From DAOTYX01 sp034434635 (GTDB lineage: Bacteria > Chloroflexota > Anaerolineae > B4-G1 > DUEL01), in NCBI GenBank assembly GCA_034434635.1, contig DAOTYX010000116.1:1-24878 (forward strand): a stretch of 24,878 nucleotides of DNA, read 5' to 3'. The notes under the pieces are model-generated. The model saw only the letters and a program-made list of their open reading frames with translations, was not told the DNA's origin and searched no databases. Of this stretch, positions 7,361 to 14,577 are shown piece by piece. Both the position numbers and the translations under genes were made by a program. How positions within the stretch are numbered: position 1 is the stretch's first letter; the number at the start of each line of letters is the position of its first letter.

Positions 7361-9957
7361 GCCTTCTCCTTGGCAACGGGGAGGGTGAACCTGAACGTCG
7401 CGCCCTGGCCTGGCGTGCTTTCCGCCCAGATGCGCCCGCCATGGGCCTCGACGGCCAGTTTGCAGAAGGCCAGCCCGATGCCCGTGCCGCGCACCGCCTG
7501 ACCAGGCACACGGACAAAGCGGTCGAAGATGCGCTCCAGGTACTCCGGCGGGATGCCCGGCCCATCGTCGGCCACCGAAATCTGTATCGTCTCGGGGTCG
7601 GACAGTTGCGCCTGGACGCGGATCTCGCCGTCAGGCGGAGAAAACTTCAGGGCGTTATCCAGCAGGTTGAGCAGCACCCGCTGCAAAAGGGCGGGGTCGC
7701 CTTCCACCTTAGGCAGGTATTCTGGGAGGAGCAGTTGCAGGCGGATGCCGTAGGCGGCGAGTTGGGGCTGCTCCTGTTCGCCCACCTCGCGGATCAGGTC
7801 TATGACGTTCAGCGGCCTGTACGCTGGCTGAGTCTGTCCCTCCCCCAGTCGGGCCAGGTCGAGGATGGAGTCAATCAGCAGGTACAGCTTCTCGCCGCTG
7901 CGCTGGGCCACGCCGAGGATCTGCTCCACCGGGATGTTGACCATGTTGTCCACCAGGGCCATGCGGATCAGTTCCAGGCTGCTGGTGATGGAGGAGAGCG
8001 GGTTGCGCAGGTCGTGGATGATCATGTGCGTCAGGTTCTCCCGCGCCTCTTCCAATGCCAGCCGTTCTGTCAGGTCGTGGCAGATCCACTGGATGGAGCG
8101 AGTGTTCCCGTGGAGGATGGAGTTGGCATGCACCTCGAAAGGGATGAGGTTGCCAGAGCGGGTGATGGCCTCGATGTTGTAGAAGACGCTTTCCCCCTCG
8201 GCGACCTGCTGTAGCCGCGCCCGTGTCGCCTCCGGGTCGCGGTGCAGGGTGGCGATCTCCCGCCCCACCAATTCTTCCTTCTGATAGCCCAGCAGTTCGC
8301 ACATCTTCAGGTTGGCGTCGTTGATGATGCCGGCGGCATCGGTGATGAGGATGGGATCGGCGCTGTTCTCGAACAGGCTGGCGTAACGCTGCTCGGCCTG
8401 TCGAGCGCGGGTGAAGTGACGGGCGTTCTGGAGCGCGCTGGCCGCCAGCGCACTGACGCTCTGCAGCAACCGCAGGTCATCCTGGTCCGGCTGCCCTATT
8501 CGGGGATTGATGGCCTCGACCACGCCGATGACCGCGTCCCCCAGGCGGATGGGGACGGCGATGAGCGTGCCGGTGCGGAAGCCCGTGGCCTTGTCCACGC
8601 CGTCGTAGAAGCGGGGGTCCTGGCGGGCAACCGGGACCAGCGCTGGCTGGCCCGTCTGGGCCACCCACCCGGCAACGCCCTGCCCTGGCTTCAGGCGGAT
8701 GCCCACGATCTGCTCGGCGGCCTCGCCCACGGCGACGCGGAAGACCAGGTCGCCGCTGCCCTCTTCTATCAGCGAGACCGAGGCAGCCTCCAGGTGGAAG
8801 TAGTCACGCACGCTGACCATCAGCGAGCGCAGCACCTCATCCACGTCGAGCGAGGCGGTGAGCACCTGGCCGGTGCGGTAGAGGAAGGCAACCTCTTCCA
8901 GACGCCGCTGCACCTGCTGCCAGAGGCGGGCATTGGAAACGGCAGTGGCGGCGTGGTCGGCGAAGACCGAGACGACCTGCGCGTCCTGCTCGTCGTAGGC
9001 ATCCGCCATGTGGCTATCTACGGTGAGCGCGCCGACCACTTCGCCGCGCGCGACCAGTGGGGCGCCGATCCAACCGCGTGTCGGTGTCAGTCCCGGTACG
9101 TTCTGCCAATCCTGCTCCTGTTGGACGTCGGGGCAGAGGAGCACTTCACGGGATGCGACGACGCGCGAGAGGATCTGTCCGCTCTCCACCGGGAAGGAGA
9201 GGTTACGGACGAGCGCCTCGTTCTCGAAACCTCGCCAGGCGCGGATCACCAGTTGTCCGTCCTGAAGCAGGAAAACGGAAGAGCTGTCGCAGGGCACCAC
9301 ACGGCCCAGGGACTCCAGGATCAGGGCGAGCAGTTTGTCCAGATCAAGGGTTGCGGCGAGCGTGCGGGTGATCTCGACCAGCGTGTCGGCCAGGTGGCGC
9401 CGCTGCTCCTCTGCGGCGAAGAGGCGGGCGTTCTCTAGCGCCACCGCAGCCTGGTCGGCGATGAAGTCCAGAACCCGGACGTCCTCGGCGGTGAAGCGGT
9501 CAGGACGAGAGTGGGCGCAGGTGAGGATGCCGACCAGCCGGCGAGGGATGCGCAGCGGCGCGCAGAGGGCCGATCTCACTTCGCTCTCGCTGCTGCCGAG
9601 CGGGGCCGGGAGCCAGCGCGAGTCCGTGGTGACATCGGCGATGCAAACCGTCTCGCCGTGCTCGATCACCCATCTTGCCAGGCCGTCCTGCATGACCTTG
9701 CGGGTGTGCTCCATGTCCGCACGCCGGAAGCGCCCGTCCTGGAAAAGAAGGGCCAGCGCCAGCCGCTGCCGCTCGTCCAGCACAACCAGGCTGCCTATCT
9801 CGGCGCCCACGGCCTGAACTCCCAGGGCCAGGGCGCGTCGAGAGACCCCCACCAGGTCCAGGCCGGCGGCCAGTTCGCGCCCCACCCGCTCCAGCAGGAC
9901 CAACCGTTCCTCAGGGGAACTTGCCTTGCGCTGCGTTCGCGCCGCCGAACGGGTCAC
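7357..9957 (-). CDS. Multi-GAF, PAS-containing sensor histidine kinase
   Basis: The 866-residue soluble kinase has three GAF domains (about 15-180, 190-345, 355-515), a PAS domain (about 525-640, ending in the PAC-like TRSIQWICHDLTERL), a HisKA dimerisation domain with phospho-acceptor His648 in HDLRNPL, and a HATPase_c domain with N box NLLDNALKFSP, G1 DDGPGIP, F box FDRFVRV and G2 GTGIGLAFCK. No membrane segment is seen, so it should sense a cytoplasmic signal. No response regulator is in the window, so it is an orphan here. It starts with GTG at 9955-9957, overlapping the stop of the deoxynucleoside kinase gene (GTGA), and ends overlapping the AlaX start (ATGA). The ligand of the GAF domains cannot be read from sequence. 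Confidence 0.93.
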   Translation of the reverse strand: MTRSAARTQRKASSPEERLVLLERVGRELAAGLDLVGVSRRALALGVQAVGAEIGSLVVLDERQRLALALLFQDGRFRRADMEHTRKVMQDGLARWVIEHGETVCIADVTTDSRWLPAPLGSSESEVRSALCAPLRIPRRLVGILTCAHSRPDRFTAEDVRVLDFIADQAAVALENARLFAAEEQRRHLADTLVEITRTLAATLDLDKLLALILESLGRVVPCDSSSVFLLQDGQLVIRAWRGFENEALVRNLSFPVESGQILSRVVASREVLLCPDVQQEQDWQNVPGLTPTRGWIGAPLVARGEVVGALTVDSHMADAYDEQDAQVVSVFADHAATAVSNARLWQQVQRRLEEVAFLYRTGQVLTASLDVDEVLRSLMVSVRDYFHLEAASVSLIEEGSGDLVFRVAVGEAAEQIVGIRLKPGQGVAGWVAQTGQPALVPVARQDPRFYDGVDKATGFRTGTLIAVPIRLGDAVIGVVEAINPRIGQPDQDDLRLLQSVSALAASALQNARHFTRARQAEQRYASLFENSADPILITDAAGIINDANLKMCELLGYQKEELVGREIATLHRDPEATRARLQQVAEGESVFYNIEAITRSGNLIPFEVHANSILHGNTRSIQWICHDLTERLALEEARENLTHMIIHDLRNPLSSITSSLELIRMALVDNMVNIPVEQILGVAQRSGEKLYLLIDSILDLARLGEGQTQPAYRPLNVIDLIREVGEQEQPQLAAYGIRLQLLLPEYLPKVEGDPALLQRVLLNLLDNALKFSPPDGEIRVQAQLSDPETIQISVADDGPGIPPEYLERIFDRFVRVPGQAVRGTGIGLAFCKLAVEAHGGRIWAESTPGQGATFRFTLPVAKEKA

Positions 9958-10589
9958 GGGAAGACCACCTCCTCTCGGCCCTGCAACCGCTCCAGCACCT
10001 TCTCGACGATCAGGTCGAGGTGGTGGGAATTGCTGACGAAGTCGAGGTTATCGGAGGGGACGGTGAGCACCGGACAGAGGTTGAAGCGCTCCGCCCAGGC
10101 CTCGTAGAGCTCGTTGAGTTGCTCCAGGTAGTCGGTGGAGATGGCGCGCTCGAAGGGGCGCCCCCGCCGGGCGATGCGGCTGAGCAGCGTGGGGACGGAG
10201 GCGCGCAGGTAGACCACCAGGTCGGGTGGCGGCAGCAGGAGGGTCATCACCTCGTACAACTCCTGGTAACTGCCGTAGTCCCGCGCGCTCATCAATCCCT
10301 GGCGGTAGAGGTTGCAGGCGAAGATCTCCGCGTCCTCATACACCGTGCGGTCCTGCACCACCGAATTGGGCCGCTGCAGCAGCAGGTGGTGGTGGCGCAG
10401 GCGGCGGGAGAGGAAGAAAATCTGCGAGTGGAAACTCCAGCGACGCATGTCCTGATAGAAGTCGGCCAGATAGGGGTTGTCGTTCACCGCTTCGAAGAAC
10501 GGCTCCCAGTTCAACCGCTGGCTGAGCATACCCGTCAGGGTGGACTTGCCCACGCCGATGTTGCCGGCGATGGCGACAAATCGTTTCAT
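9954..10589 (-). CDS. Deoxynucleoside kinase (dCK/dGK family), subunit-like copy 2
   Basis: The 211-residue protein has the deoxynucleoside kinase fold: P-loop GNIGVGKST (9-17), FFEAVNDNPYLADFY, RRWSFHSQIFFLSRR, the QDRTVYED segment (the DR-S/T motif of the base and phosphate site), and a lid-type segment RIARRGRPFE. These enzymes add a 5'-phosphate to deoxynucleosides for dNTP salvage. The ATG overlaps the stop of the upstream kinase gene as ATGA, and its own stop overlaps the histidine kinase start as GTGA. The adjacent homologue is different enough to have another specificity; in lactobacilli such neighbouring kinases form heterodimers. Base preference is not readable here. Confident in family. 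Confidence 0.92.
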   Translation of the reverse strand: MKRFVAIAGNIGVGKSTLTGMLSQRLNWEPFFEAVNDNPYLADFYQDMRRWSFHSQIFFLSRRLRHHHLLLQRPNSVVQDRTVYEDAEIFACNLYRQGLMSARDYGSYQELYEVMTLLLPPPDLVVYLRASVPTLLSRIARRGRPFERAISTDYLEQLNELYEAWAERFNLCPVLTVPSDNLDFVSNSHHLDLIVEKVLERLQGREEVVFP

Positions 10590-11419
10590 GGTTGGCGCTC
10601 CTGGCTGTGAAGCAGGGTCTGGAGATGCTGCAGCCGCCGCAGCGAGGCGGCGAGCGCCTCGTGGGCCGCAGGGGGAATCCCATCCGACGGAGCGGAGAGG
10701 GCTGCCCCCAGCGTTCCTATCGCCTCGGTGAGGGCCAGAAACTCCTCGACCACCGGCCAGCGGCCGCTGTGTTCGGCAGCGGTCCAGCCTTCGGCCGCCG
10801 CCTGGCTCTGCACGACCGCCGCGCTCAGGGCCGTGCGGATCCGTCCCTCCACGTAGGCCAGGTCTTCGGGATTGCGCACGTAGTCCAGGCCGTCCGTCTC
10901 GATCACCAACAGTGGTGTGGCGGTGTAGTCGGCGAAATGGCGCTCGTAGGCCTGACGCACCTGCTCGATGTAGTCGCGGTCCATCTGCCGCTCGTAGGGT
11001 CGGTCGCGCGCCGCGATGCGGGCCATCAGCACATCCAGGCTGGCCCGCAGGTAGACCACCAGGTCGGGCAGGATAATCTTCTCCGCCAGCGCCCGGTGGA
11101 CCCGCTCGTACATCTTCAACTCCTCGCCGTGCAGTGTCAGGTGGGCGAAGAGGCGGTCCTTGGCGAAGGTGTAGTCGGTGAGCAATGGCCGGTTGTCCAG
11201 GCGGATGACCTGCTGCTGCCGGTAGCGGCTGAGGAGGAAGAAGATCTGGGTCTGGAAGGCATACCGTTCCCGGTCAGCGTAGAAATTGGGAAGGAAAGGG
11301 TTTTCCTCGAAGACCTCCAGCACCAGGTCAGCGGTGAAACGAGGCTGGAGCAGACGGGCGAGAGTGGTCTTGCCAACGCCGATGACCCCTTCGATGGCAA
11401 GATAGAAGGGCTGGCTCAC
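10586..11419 (-). CDS. Deoxynucleoside kinase with C-terminal extension
   Basis: The 277-residue protein has a complete kinase core: P-loop GVIGVGKTT (11-19), EVFEENPFLPNFY, ERYAFQTQIFFLLSRYRQ, a TDYTFAKDRLFA segment in place of the DR-S/T motif, and RIAARDRPYERQ as the lid. After about residue 200 an extra 75-80 residues, mostly predicted helix (GRWPVVEEFLALTEAIG, then AHEALAASLRRLQHLQTLL), follow; the partner kinase lacks them. The start is GTG at 11417-11419 with AAGGAGGAG 3-4 nt upstream; an in-frame ATG at 11447-11449 would put the Shine-Dalgarno inside the gene. It is first in the operon, about 22 nt from the predicted transcript start. The divergent DY-T-F-KD segment suggests a different nucleoside preference than the partner; that is inference. 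Confidence 0.9.
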   Translation of the reverse strand: MSQPFYLAIEGVIGVGKTTLARLLQPRFTADLVLEVFEENPFLPNFYADRERYAFQTQIFFLLSRYRQQQVIRLDNRPLLTDYTFAKDRLFAHLTLHGEELKMYERVHRALAEKIILPDLVVYLRASLDVLMARIAARDRPYERQMDRDYIEQVRQAYERHFADYTATPLLVIETDGLDYVRNPEDLAYVEGRIRTALSAAVVQSQAAAEGWTAAEHSGRWPVVEEFLALTEAIGTLGAALSAPSDGIPPAAHEALAASLRRLQHLQTLLHSQERQP

Positions 11420-11448
11420 GGGCTCCTCCTTCCGCTGTGGTATACACA

Positions 11449-11477
11449 AGCATACCCCGGAAAGGGCGAAAAGTCAA
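11449..11477 (-). promoter_or_regulatory. Sigma70-type promoter of the deoxynucleoside kinase operon
   Basis: On the minus strand TTGACT (11472-11477) is followed after 17 bp by TATGCT (11449-11454). The predicted start is near 11,442, leaving a leader of about 22 nt that carries the AAGGAGGAG ribosome binding site of the first kinase gene. This would drive the overlapping four-gene set and possibly the genes beyond it. Confidence 0.7.
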
Positions 11478-11479
11478 GA

Positions 11480-11499
11480 AAAGGTGGACGGCCACCTTT
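11480..11499. promoter_or_regulatory. Palindrome between the divergent promoters
   Basis: An 8-bp inverted repeat, AAAGGTGG (11480-11487) and CCACCTTT (11492-11499), with a 4-nt spacer ACGG. It lies just upstream of the -35 box of the leftward promoter (11472-11477) and overlaps the proposed -35 box of the rightward one. The position suits an operator that could affect both directions. It shares an AGGTGG/CCACCT core with the repeat at 125-157, so it may instead be a dispersed palindrome. Confidence 0.4.
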
Positions 11500-11525
11500 C
11501 CTTTTCCCGGGCCCTGCGGTATAAT
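11497..11525 (+). promoter_or_regulatory. Promoter candidate for the AAA+/VWA chelatase-like gene
   Basis: A consensus TATAAT (11520-11525) lies 35 bp before the start codon. The matching -35 position at 17-bp spacing reads TTTCCT (11497-11502), which is weak and lies partly in the palindrome at 11480-11499, so an activator or repressor may act here. Confidence 0.55.
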
Positions 11526-11560
11526 GCTGACGGCATCCTGCCATCGGTGAGGTTTCTCGA

Positions 11561-13624
11561 ATGACGACGATCTTCCCGTTCACGGCCATTGTCAACCAGG
11601 AGCGCATGCGCCGCGCCCTGGTGCTCAACGCCATCTACCCCCAGATCGGCGGCGTACTCATCCGCGGCGAGCGGGGCACAGCCAAGTCCACCGCCGCCCG
11701 CGCCCTGGCTGCGCTCCTGCCGGAAATCCCGGTGGTGGCCGATTGCCCCTTCTCTTGCGATCCCGAGCAGCCGGCGACCCTCTGCACGCTCTGTCGCGAG
11801 CGGGTCGAGGGGGGAGAAGCCCTGCCCCGCGCTGCCCGTCGCACGCGGTTCGTGGACCTGCCCGTCAGCGCCACGGAGGACCGGGTGGTGGGCACGCTCG
11901 ACATCGAACGCGCGATCCAGAAAGGGGAGCGCCATTTCGAGCCCGGCGTCCTGGCCGCCGCCAACCGCGGCGTCCTTTACGTGGACGAGGTCAACCTGCT
12001 CGACGACCACGTGGTGGACATCCTGCTCGACGCGGCGGCGATGGGGGTGAACGTCGTCGAGCGGGAGGGCATCTCCTTCAGTCACCCGGCCCGCTTCATC
12101 CTCGTCGGGACAATGAACCCTGAGGAGGGTGACCTGCGCCCCCAACTGCTCGACCGCTTCGCCCTGTGCGTGGACATCCAGGGGGTCAGCGACCCGGTGG
12201 CTCGCCGGCTGATCATCGAGCGCAACCTGGCCTTCGAGTCCGACCCCGAGGGCTTCCGCGCCGAGTGGGAGCCGCGCGAGCAGGCGCTGTCGGATGAGAT
12301 TGCCCGCGCCCGCACGCTGCTGCCCCGGGTGCGCTACACCCAGAGCGACCTGATGGTCATCGCCACGATGATGGCCGAACTCCACGTGGACGGCCACCGC
12401 GCCGACCTGGTGGTTCTCAAGACCGCCCGTGCCCAGGCGGCCTTCGAGGGGCGCACGCGCATCAGCGACCGCGACATCCTGCTGGCGGCGGAACTGGCCC
12501 TGCCGCACCGCCTCAAGCGTCGCCCACTGCAGCCGGAGAGCGTGACGCTGGATAACCTGGCTGAGCGCCTCGAGGAGGCCCGACGGCAGGCTCCTGCTGA
12601 CGAGCCCACCCCCACATCGGAAGAAGAGGCGGGCGAGGAAAAAAAAACGGGCGTGACGGTCGAGACTGAGCCCGTTGAGCAGGACGGCCCGCAGCAGAAC
12701 AAACCGCCCGACGAGCGAGCCTTCCAGTCTATTCCCCACTGGCCGTCTGAGGGGCGCTGGTGGGAGGGGGGCAAGGAGGTAGAGAGCGGGGAGCGGTTTG
12801 TGCCGCGGCGGCTGGACACGCCGCTCGACCGGTTGACCCGCTCCACCACCGGCCGCCGTAGCCGTACCCGCACCGAGCAGAAGCGCGGCCGCTACATCCA
12901 GGCCCGTCCCTCTCCCGGAGACCCCAGCGATCTGGCGTTGGACGCCACGTTGCGCGCCGCCGCCCCGCACCAGAAAGAGCGCCGCCAGCCCGGCGGTCCC
13001 GCCCTCGCCATCCGCGGCGAGGACTACCAACGCAAAGTGCGAGTGCGCCGCGCGGCCAACCTGGTGCTTTTCGTGGTGGACGCCTCGTGGTCTATGGCCG
13101 TGGCCGAACGCATGCAGGCGACCAAGGGGGCGGTGATGTCGCTGCTGACCGACGCCTACCAGCGGCGCGACCGGGTGGGGCTGGTGGTCTTCCAGAAGAA
13201 CGACGCGCGGCTGGTGCTGCCGCCGACGAACAGCGTGGAGCGGGCGCGCCGGGCCCTGGCCGACGTCCCTGTGGGTGGCAAGACGCCGCTCGCGGCTGGC
13301 TTGCAACTGGCCTATGAGGTCATCACCCGCGAGATGCGACAGCACCCAGAGGTGATCCCCCTGATGGTGTTGCTGACCGACGGCGCGGGCAATGTCTCCA
13401 TCGGCAACCTCCCACCGCAGCAGGAGGCCCATCGCCTGGCCGAACTCTTCCCCCAGGCCCACATCCGCTCGGTGGTGATCAACATGGAGCACGAGGCTTT
13501 TGACCAGGGTTACGCCCAGGCGCTGGCAGACCATCTGGGAGGGCCTTGCTACACGCTGAGCGAGCTGCGCGCTGAGGCGTTGCTGGAGACAGTGCGGGGG
13601 GAACTCAACACTCCGAGCGGATAG
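11561..13624 (+). CDS. ChlI/ChlD-like AAA+ ATPase fused to a VWA domain (magnesium/cobalt chelatase family)
   Basis: The 687-residue protein joins an N-terminal AAA+ ATPase of the magnesium chelatase I subunit type (Walker A GERGTAKST, 36-44; Walker B GVLYVDEVNLL, about 135-145; a four-Cys cluster at C60, C64, C73, C76; lid to about 340), a charged low-complexity linker (about 345-480), and a C-terminal VWA domain with MIDAS DASWS (507-511), a GKTPLAAG loop and LTDGAG. This is the I-plus-D layout of chelatase motor proteins, normally partnered with a large BchH/CobN subunit that binds the porphyrin or corrin. No such subunit and no tetrapyrrole gene is in the window, so the metal and substrate are unknown. 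The GGTGAGG before the ATG is a weak ribosome binding site. It is divergent from the kinase operon. Confidence 0.88.
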   Translation: MTTIFPFTAIVNQERMRRALVLNAIYPQIGGVLIRGERGTAKSTAARALAALLPEIPVVADCPFSCDPEQPATLCTLCRERVEGGEALPRAARRTRFVDLPVSATEDRVVGTLDIERAIQKGERHFEPGVLAAANRGVLYVDEVNLLDDHVVDILLDAAAMGVNVVEREGISFSHPARFILVGTMNPEEGDLRPQLLDRFALCVDIQGVSDPVARRLIIERNLAFESDPEGFRAEWEPREQALSDEIARARTLLPRVRYTQSDLMVIATMMAELHVDGHRADLVVLKTARAQAAFEGRTRISDRDILLAAELALPHRLKRRPLQPESVTLDNLAERLEEARRQAPADEPTPTSEEEAGEEKKTGVTVETEPVEQDGPQQNKPPDERAFQSIPHWPSEGRWWEGGKEVESGERFVPRRLDTPLDRLTRSTTGRRSRTRTEQKRGRYIQARPSPGDPSDLALDATLRAAAPHQKERRQPGGPALAIRGEDYQRKVRVRRAANLVLFVVDASWSMAVAERMQATKGAVMSLLTDAYQRRDRVGLVVFQKNDARLVLPPTNSVERARRALADVPVGGKTPLAAGLQLAYEVITREMRQHPEVIPLMVLLTDGAGNVSIGNLPPQQEAHRLAELFPQAHIRSVVINMEHEAFDQGYAQALADHLGGPCYTLSELRAEALLETVRGELNTPSG

Positions 13625-13632
13625 GAGAGACT

Positions 13633-13979
13633 TTTGGACTGCGCCGACGGGGTCGGCGCTTTGAGAGCGGCGACGTGTCGCCGCAGTCCAAAGATGTGGA
13701 CTGCGCCGACGGCGTCGGCGCTTTGAAAGCGGCGGCTGCGCCGCCGCAATCCAAAGGTTTGGAGTGCGCCGACGGGGTCGGCGCTTTGAGAGCGGCGGCG
13801 CGTCGCCGCAGTCCAAAGGCGCTTTGAGAGCGGCGACATGTCGCCGCAGTCCAGGGTTTGGACTGCGCCGACGGGGTCGGCGCTTTGAGAGCGGCGGCTG
13901 CGCCGCCGCAATCCAAAGGTTTGGAGTGCGCCGACGGAGTCGGCGCTTTGAAAGCGGCGACGTGTCGCCGCAATCCAAA
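13633..13979. repeat. Array of six 60-bp cloverleaf-like repeat units
   Basis: Five full units (13633-13692, 13695-13755, 13758-13817, 13857-13917, 13920-13979) and one 5'-truncated unit (13818-13855) lie head to tail with 0-3 bp between them. Each full unit divides without leftover bases into a left arm TTTGGACTGC, hairpin GCCGAC-GGG-GTCGGC, small hairpin GCTT-TGA-GAGC, hairpin GGCGAC-GT-GTCGCC, and a right arm GCAGTCCAAA that pairs with the left arm. The array starts 8 bp after the chelatase-like stop and ends at the terminator of the convergent RNA-binding protein gene. A further single copy is at 20014. No protein-coding content is likely. Confidence 0.9.
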
Positions 13980-14014
13980 CAAAAACCGCACGGCCTGCGG
14001 AGGAGCCGTGCGGT
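13980..14014 (-). terminator. Intrinsic terminator of the csp-RRM unit
   Basis: On the minus strand a 10-bp perfect stem, ACCGCACGGC / GCCGTGCGGT (14005-14014 with 13985-13994), has a 10-nt loop and is followed directly by a T-run (TTTTTG at 13980-13985, then more T). It lies 23 bp after the stop of the RRM gene, as a rho-independent terminator should. Confidence 0.8.
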
Positions 14015-14036
14015 CAGTGGATTGTCTGGGGTCAGG

Positions 14037-14321
14037 TTAGTAGGAGCGGTACTCCCCGCGCTGACCGCCGGGCTTTGACGGGTGGGCCTCGGCCACCTTG
14101 ATTGCGCGCCCGTCAACCACCCGCCCGTTCAGCTGATGGATGGCCTGCTGGGCCGCTTCCGGATCCGCCATCTCGACGAAGCCGAAGCCCCGCGAGCGCC
14201 CGGACATGCGATCCACCGGGATGCTCACCGAGGTGACCTCGCCGACCGCACCAAAGAGGTCCTGTAGGGCCGCTTCGGTGGTGTTGTAGCTCAGATTGCC
14301 GATGTACAACCGCTTAGGCAT
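14037..14321 (-). CDS. RRM-domain RNA-binding protein
   Basis: The 94-residue protein is a single RNA recognition motif with RNP2 LYIGNL and RNP1 RGFGFVEM, followed by a short Gly/Arg/Tyr tail (GGQRGEYRSY). This is the layout of small bacterial RNA-binding proteins, best known in cyanobacteria, where several are cold-induced. The start is ATG at 14319-14321, directly before PKRLYIGNL; a longer frame to 14360 adds residues that the family lacks. The ribosome binding site (purine-rich GGGGAAGAAGAG) is weak. It lies 46 bp after the cold-shock gene on the same strand, separated by a hairpin, and is followed by an intrinsic terminator. Probably an RNA chaperone or stabiliser acting with the cold-shock protein; that pairing is inference. 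Confidence 0.9.
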   Translation of the reverse strand: MPKRLYIGNLSYNTTEAALQDLFGAVGEVTSVSIPVDRMSGRSRGFGFVEMADPEAAQQAIHQLNGRVVDGRAIKVAEAHPSKPGGQRGEYRSY

Positions 14322-14338
14322 ATGCTCTTCTTCCCCTC

Positions 14339-14365
14339 GGGCGTGACCGGTGTCGGTCAACGCCC
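14339..14365 (-). promoter_or_regulatory. Hairpin between csp and RRM genes
   Basis: On the minus strand GGGCG-T-TGACC (14365 down to 14355) can pair with GGTCA-CGCCC (14348 down to 14339) around a 6-nt loop, giving 10 base pairs with one bulged T. It starts 2 nt after the cold-shock gene stop. It has no T-run, so it is more likely an RNA stability, processing or partial attenuation element than a full terminator. Confidence 0.45.
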
Positions 14366-14367
14366 TG

Positions 14368-14577
14368 CTACAGGGCCCTCACATTGACGGCCCGCGGGCC
14401 CTTCGGCCCATCCTCGACGACGAACTCCACGCGCTGGCCTTCGCGCAGCGTGCGGAATCCCGTCCCCTCGACTGCCGAGAAATGCACGAAGACGTCATCT
14501 CCGGCGTCGCGGGAGATGAAGCCGTACCCTTTGGCATCGTTGAACCACTTGACGGTGCCGGTTTCCTGCTTGCTCAC
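14368..14577 (-). CDS. Cold-shock domain protein (CspA family)
   Basis: The 69-residue protein is one cold-shock domain of the usual length, with RNP1-like KGYGFISR and RNP2-like VFVHFSAV after the typical opening GTVKWFNDAKG. These proteins bind single-stranded RNA and DNA and melt RNA structure. The start is GTG at 14575-14577, with AAGGAG 7 nt upstream; an in-frame ATG at 14686-14688 would add a basic N-terminal stretch unlike the family and overlaps the leader. A consensus promoter lies at 14710-14737, leaving an untranslated leader of about 126 nt, as in thermosensing cspA genes. It is followed by the RRM gene in the same unit. Firm family call. Confidence 0.94.
   Translation of the reverse strand: MSKQETGTVKWFNDAKGYGFISRDAGDDVFVHFSAVEGTGFRTLREGQRVEFVVEDGPKGPRAVNVRAL

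Noticed and set aside
5343..7501. Long plus-strand frames opposite the metallo-beta-lactamase-fold and AlaX genes
   Set aside because: Arg/Gln/Gly-rich shadow translations with no motif, opposite genes with conserved active-site residues.
8242..9438. 398-codon plus-strand frame opposite the histidine kinase
   Set aside because: Shadow frame; the minus-strand product has every histidine kinase motif.
7357..9957. Phytochrome-like photoreceptor
   Set aside because: GAF domains show no conserved Cys or PASDIP-like chromophore signature, and there is no PHY domain before the kinase core.
13633..13979. CRISPR array
   Set aside because: Units are contiguous and fully repetitive with 0-3 bp between them; there are no unique spacers and no cas genes.
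11474..14116. 880-codon minus-strand open frame through the chelatase-like gene and the repeat array
   Set aside because: It is antisense to a well-supported gene, and its product is low-complexity (repeated ALKAPTPSAQSK-like runs from the repeats). High GC content makes such frames common.
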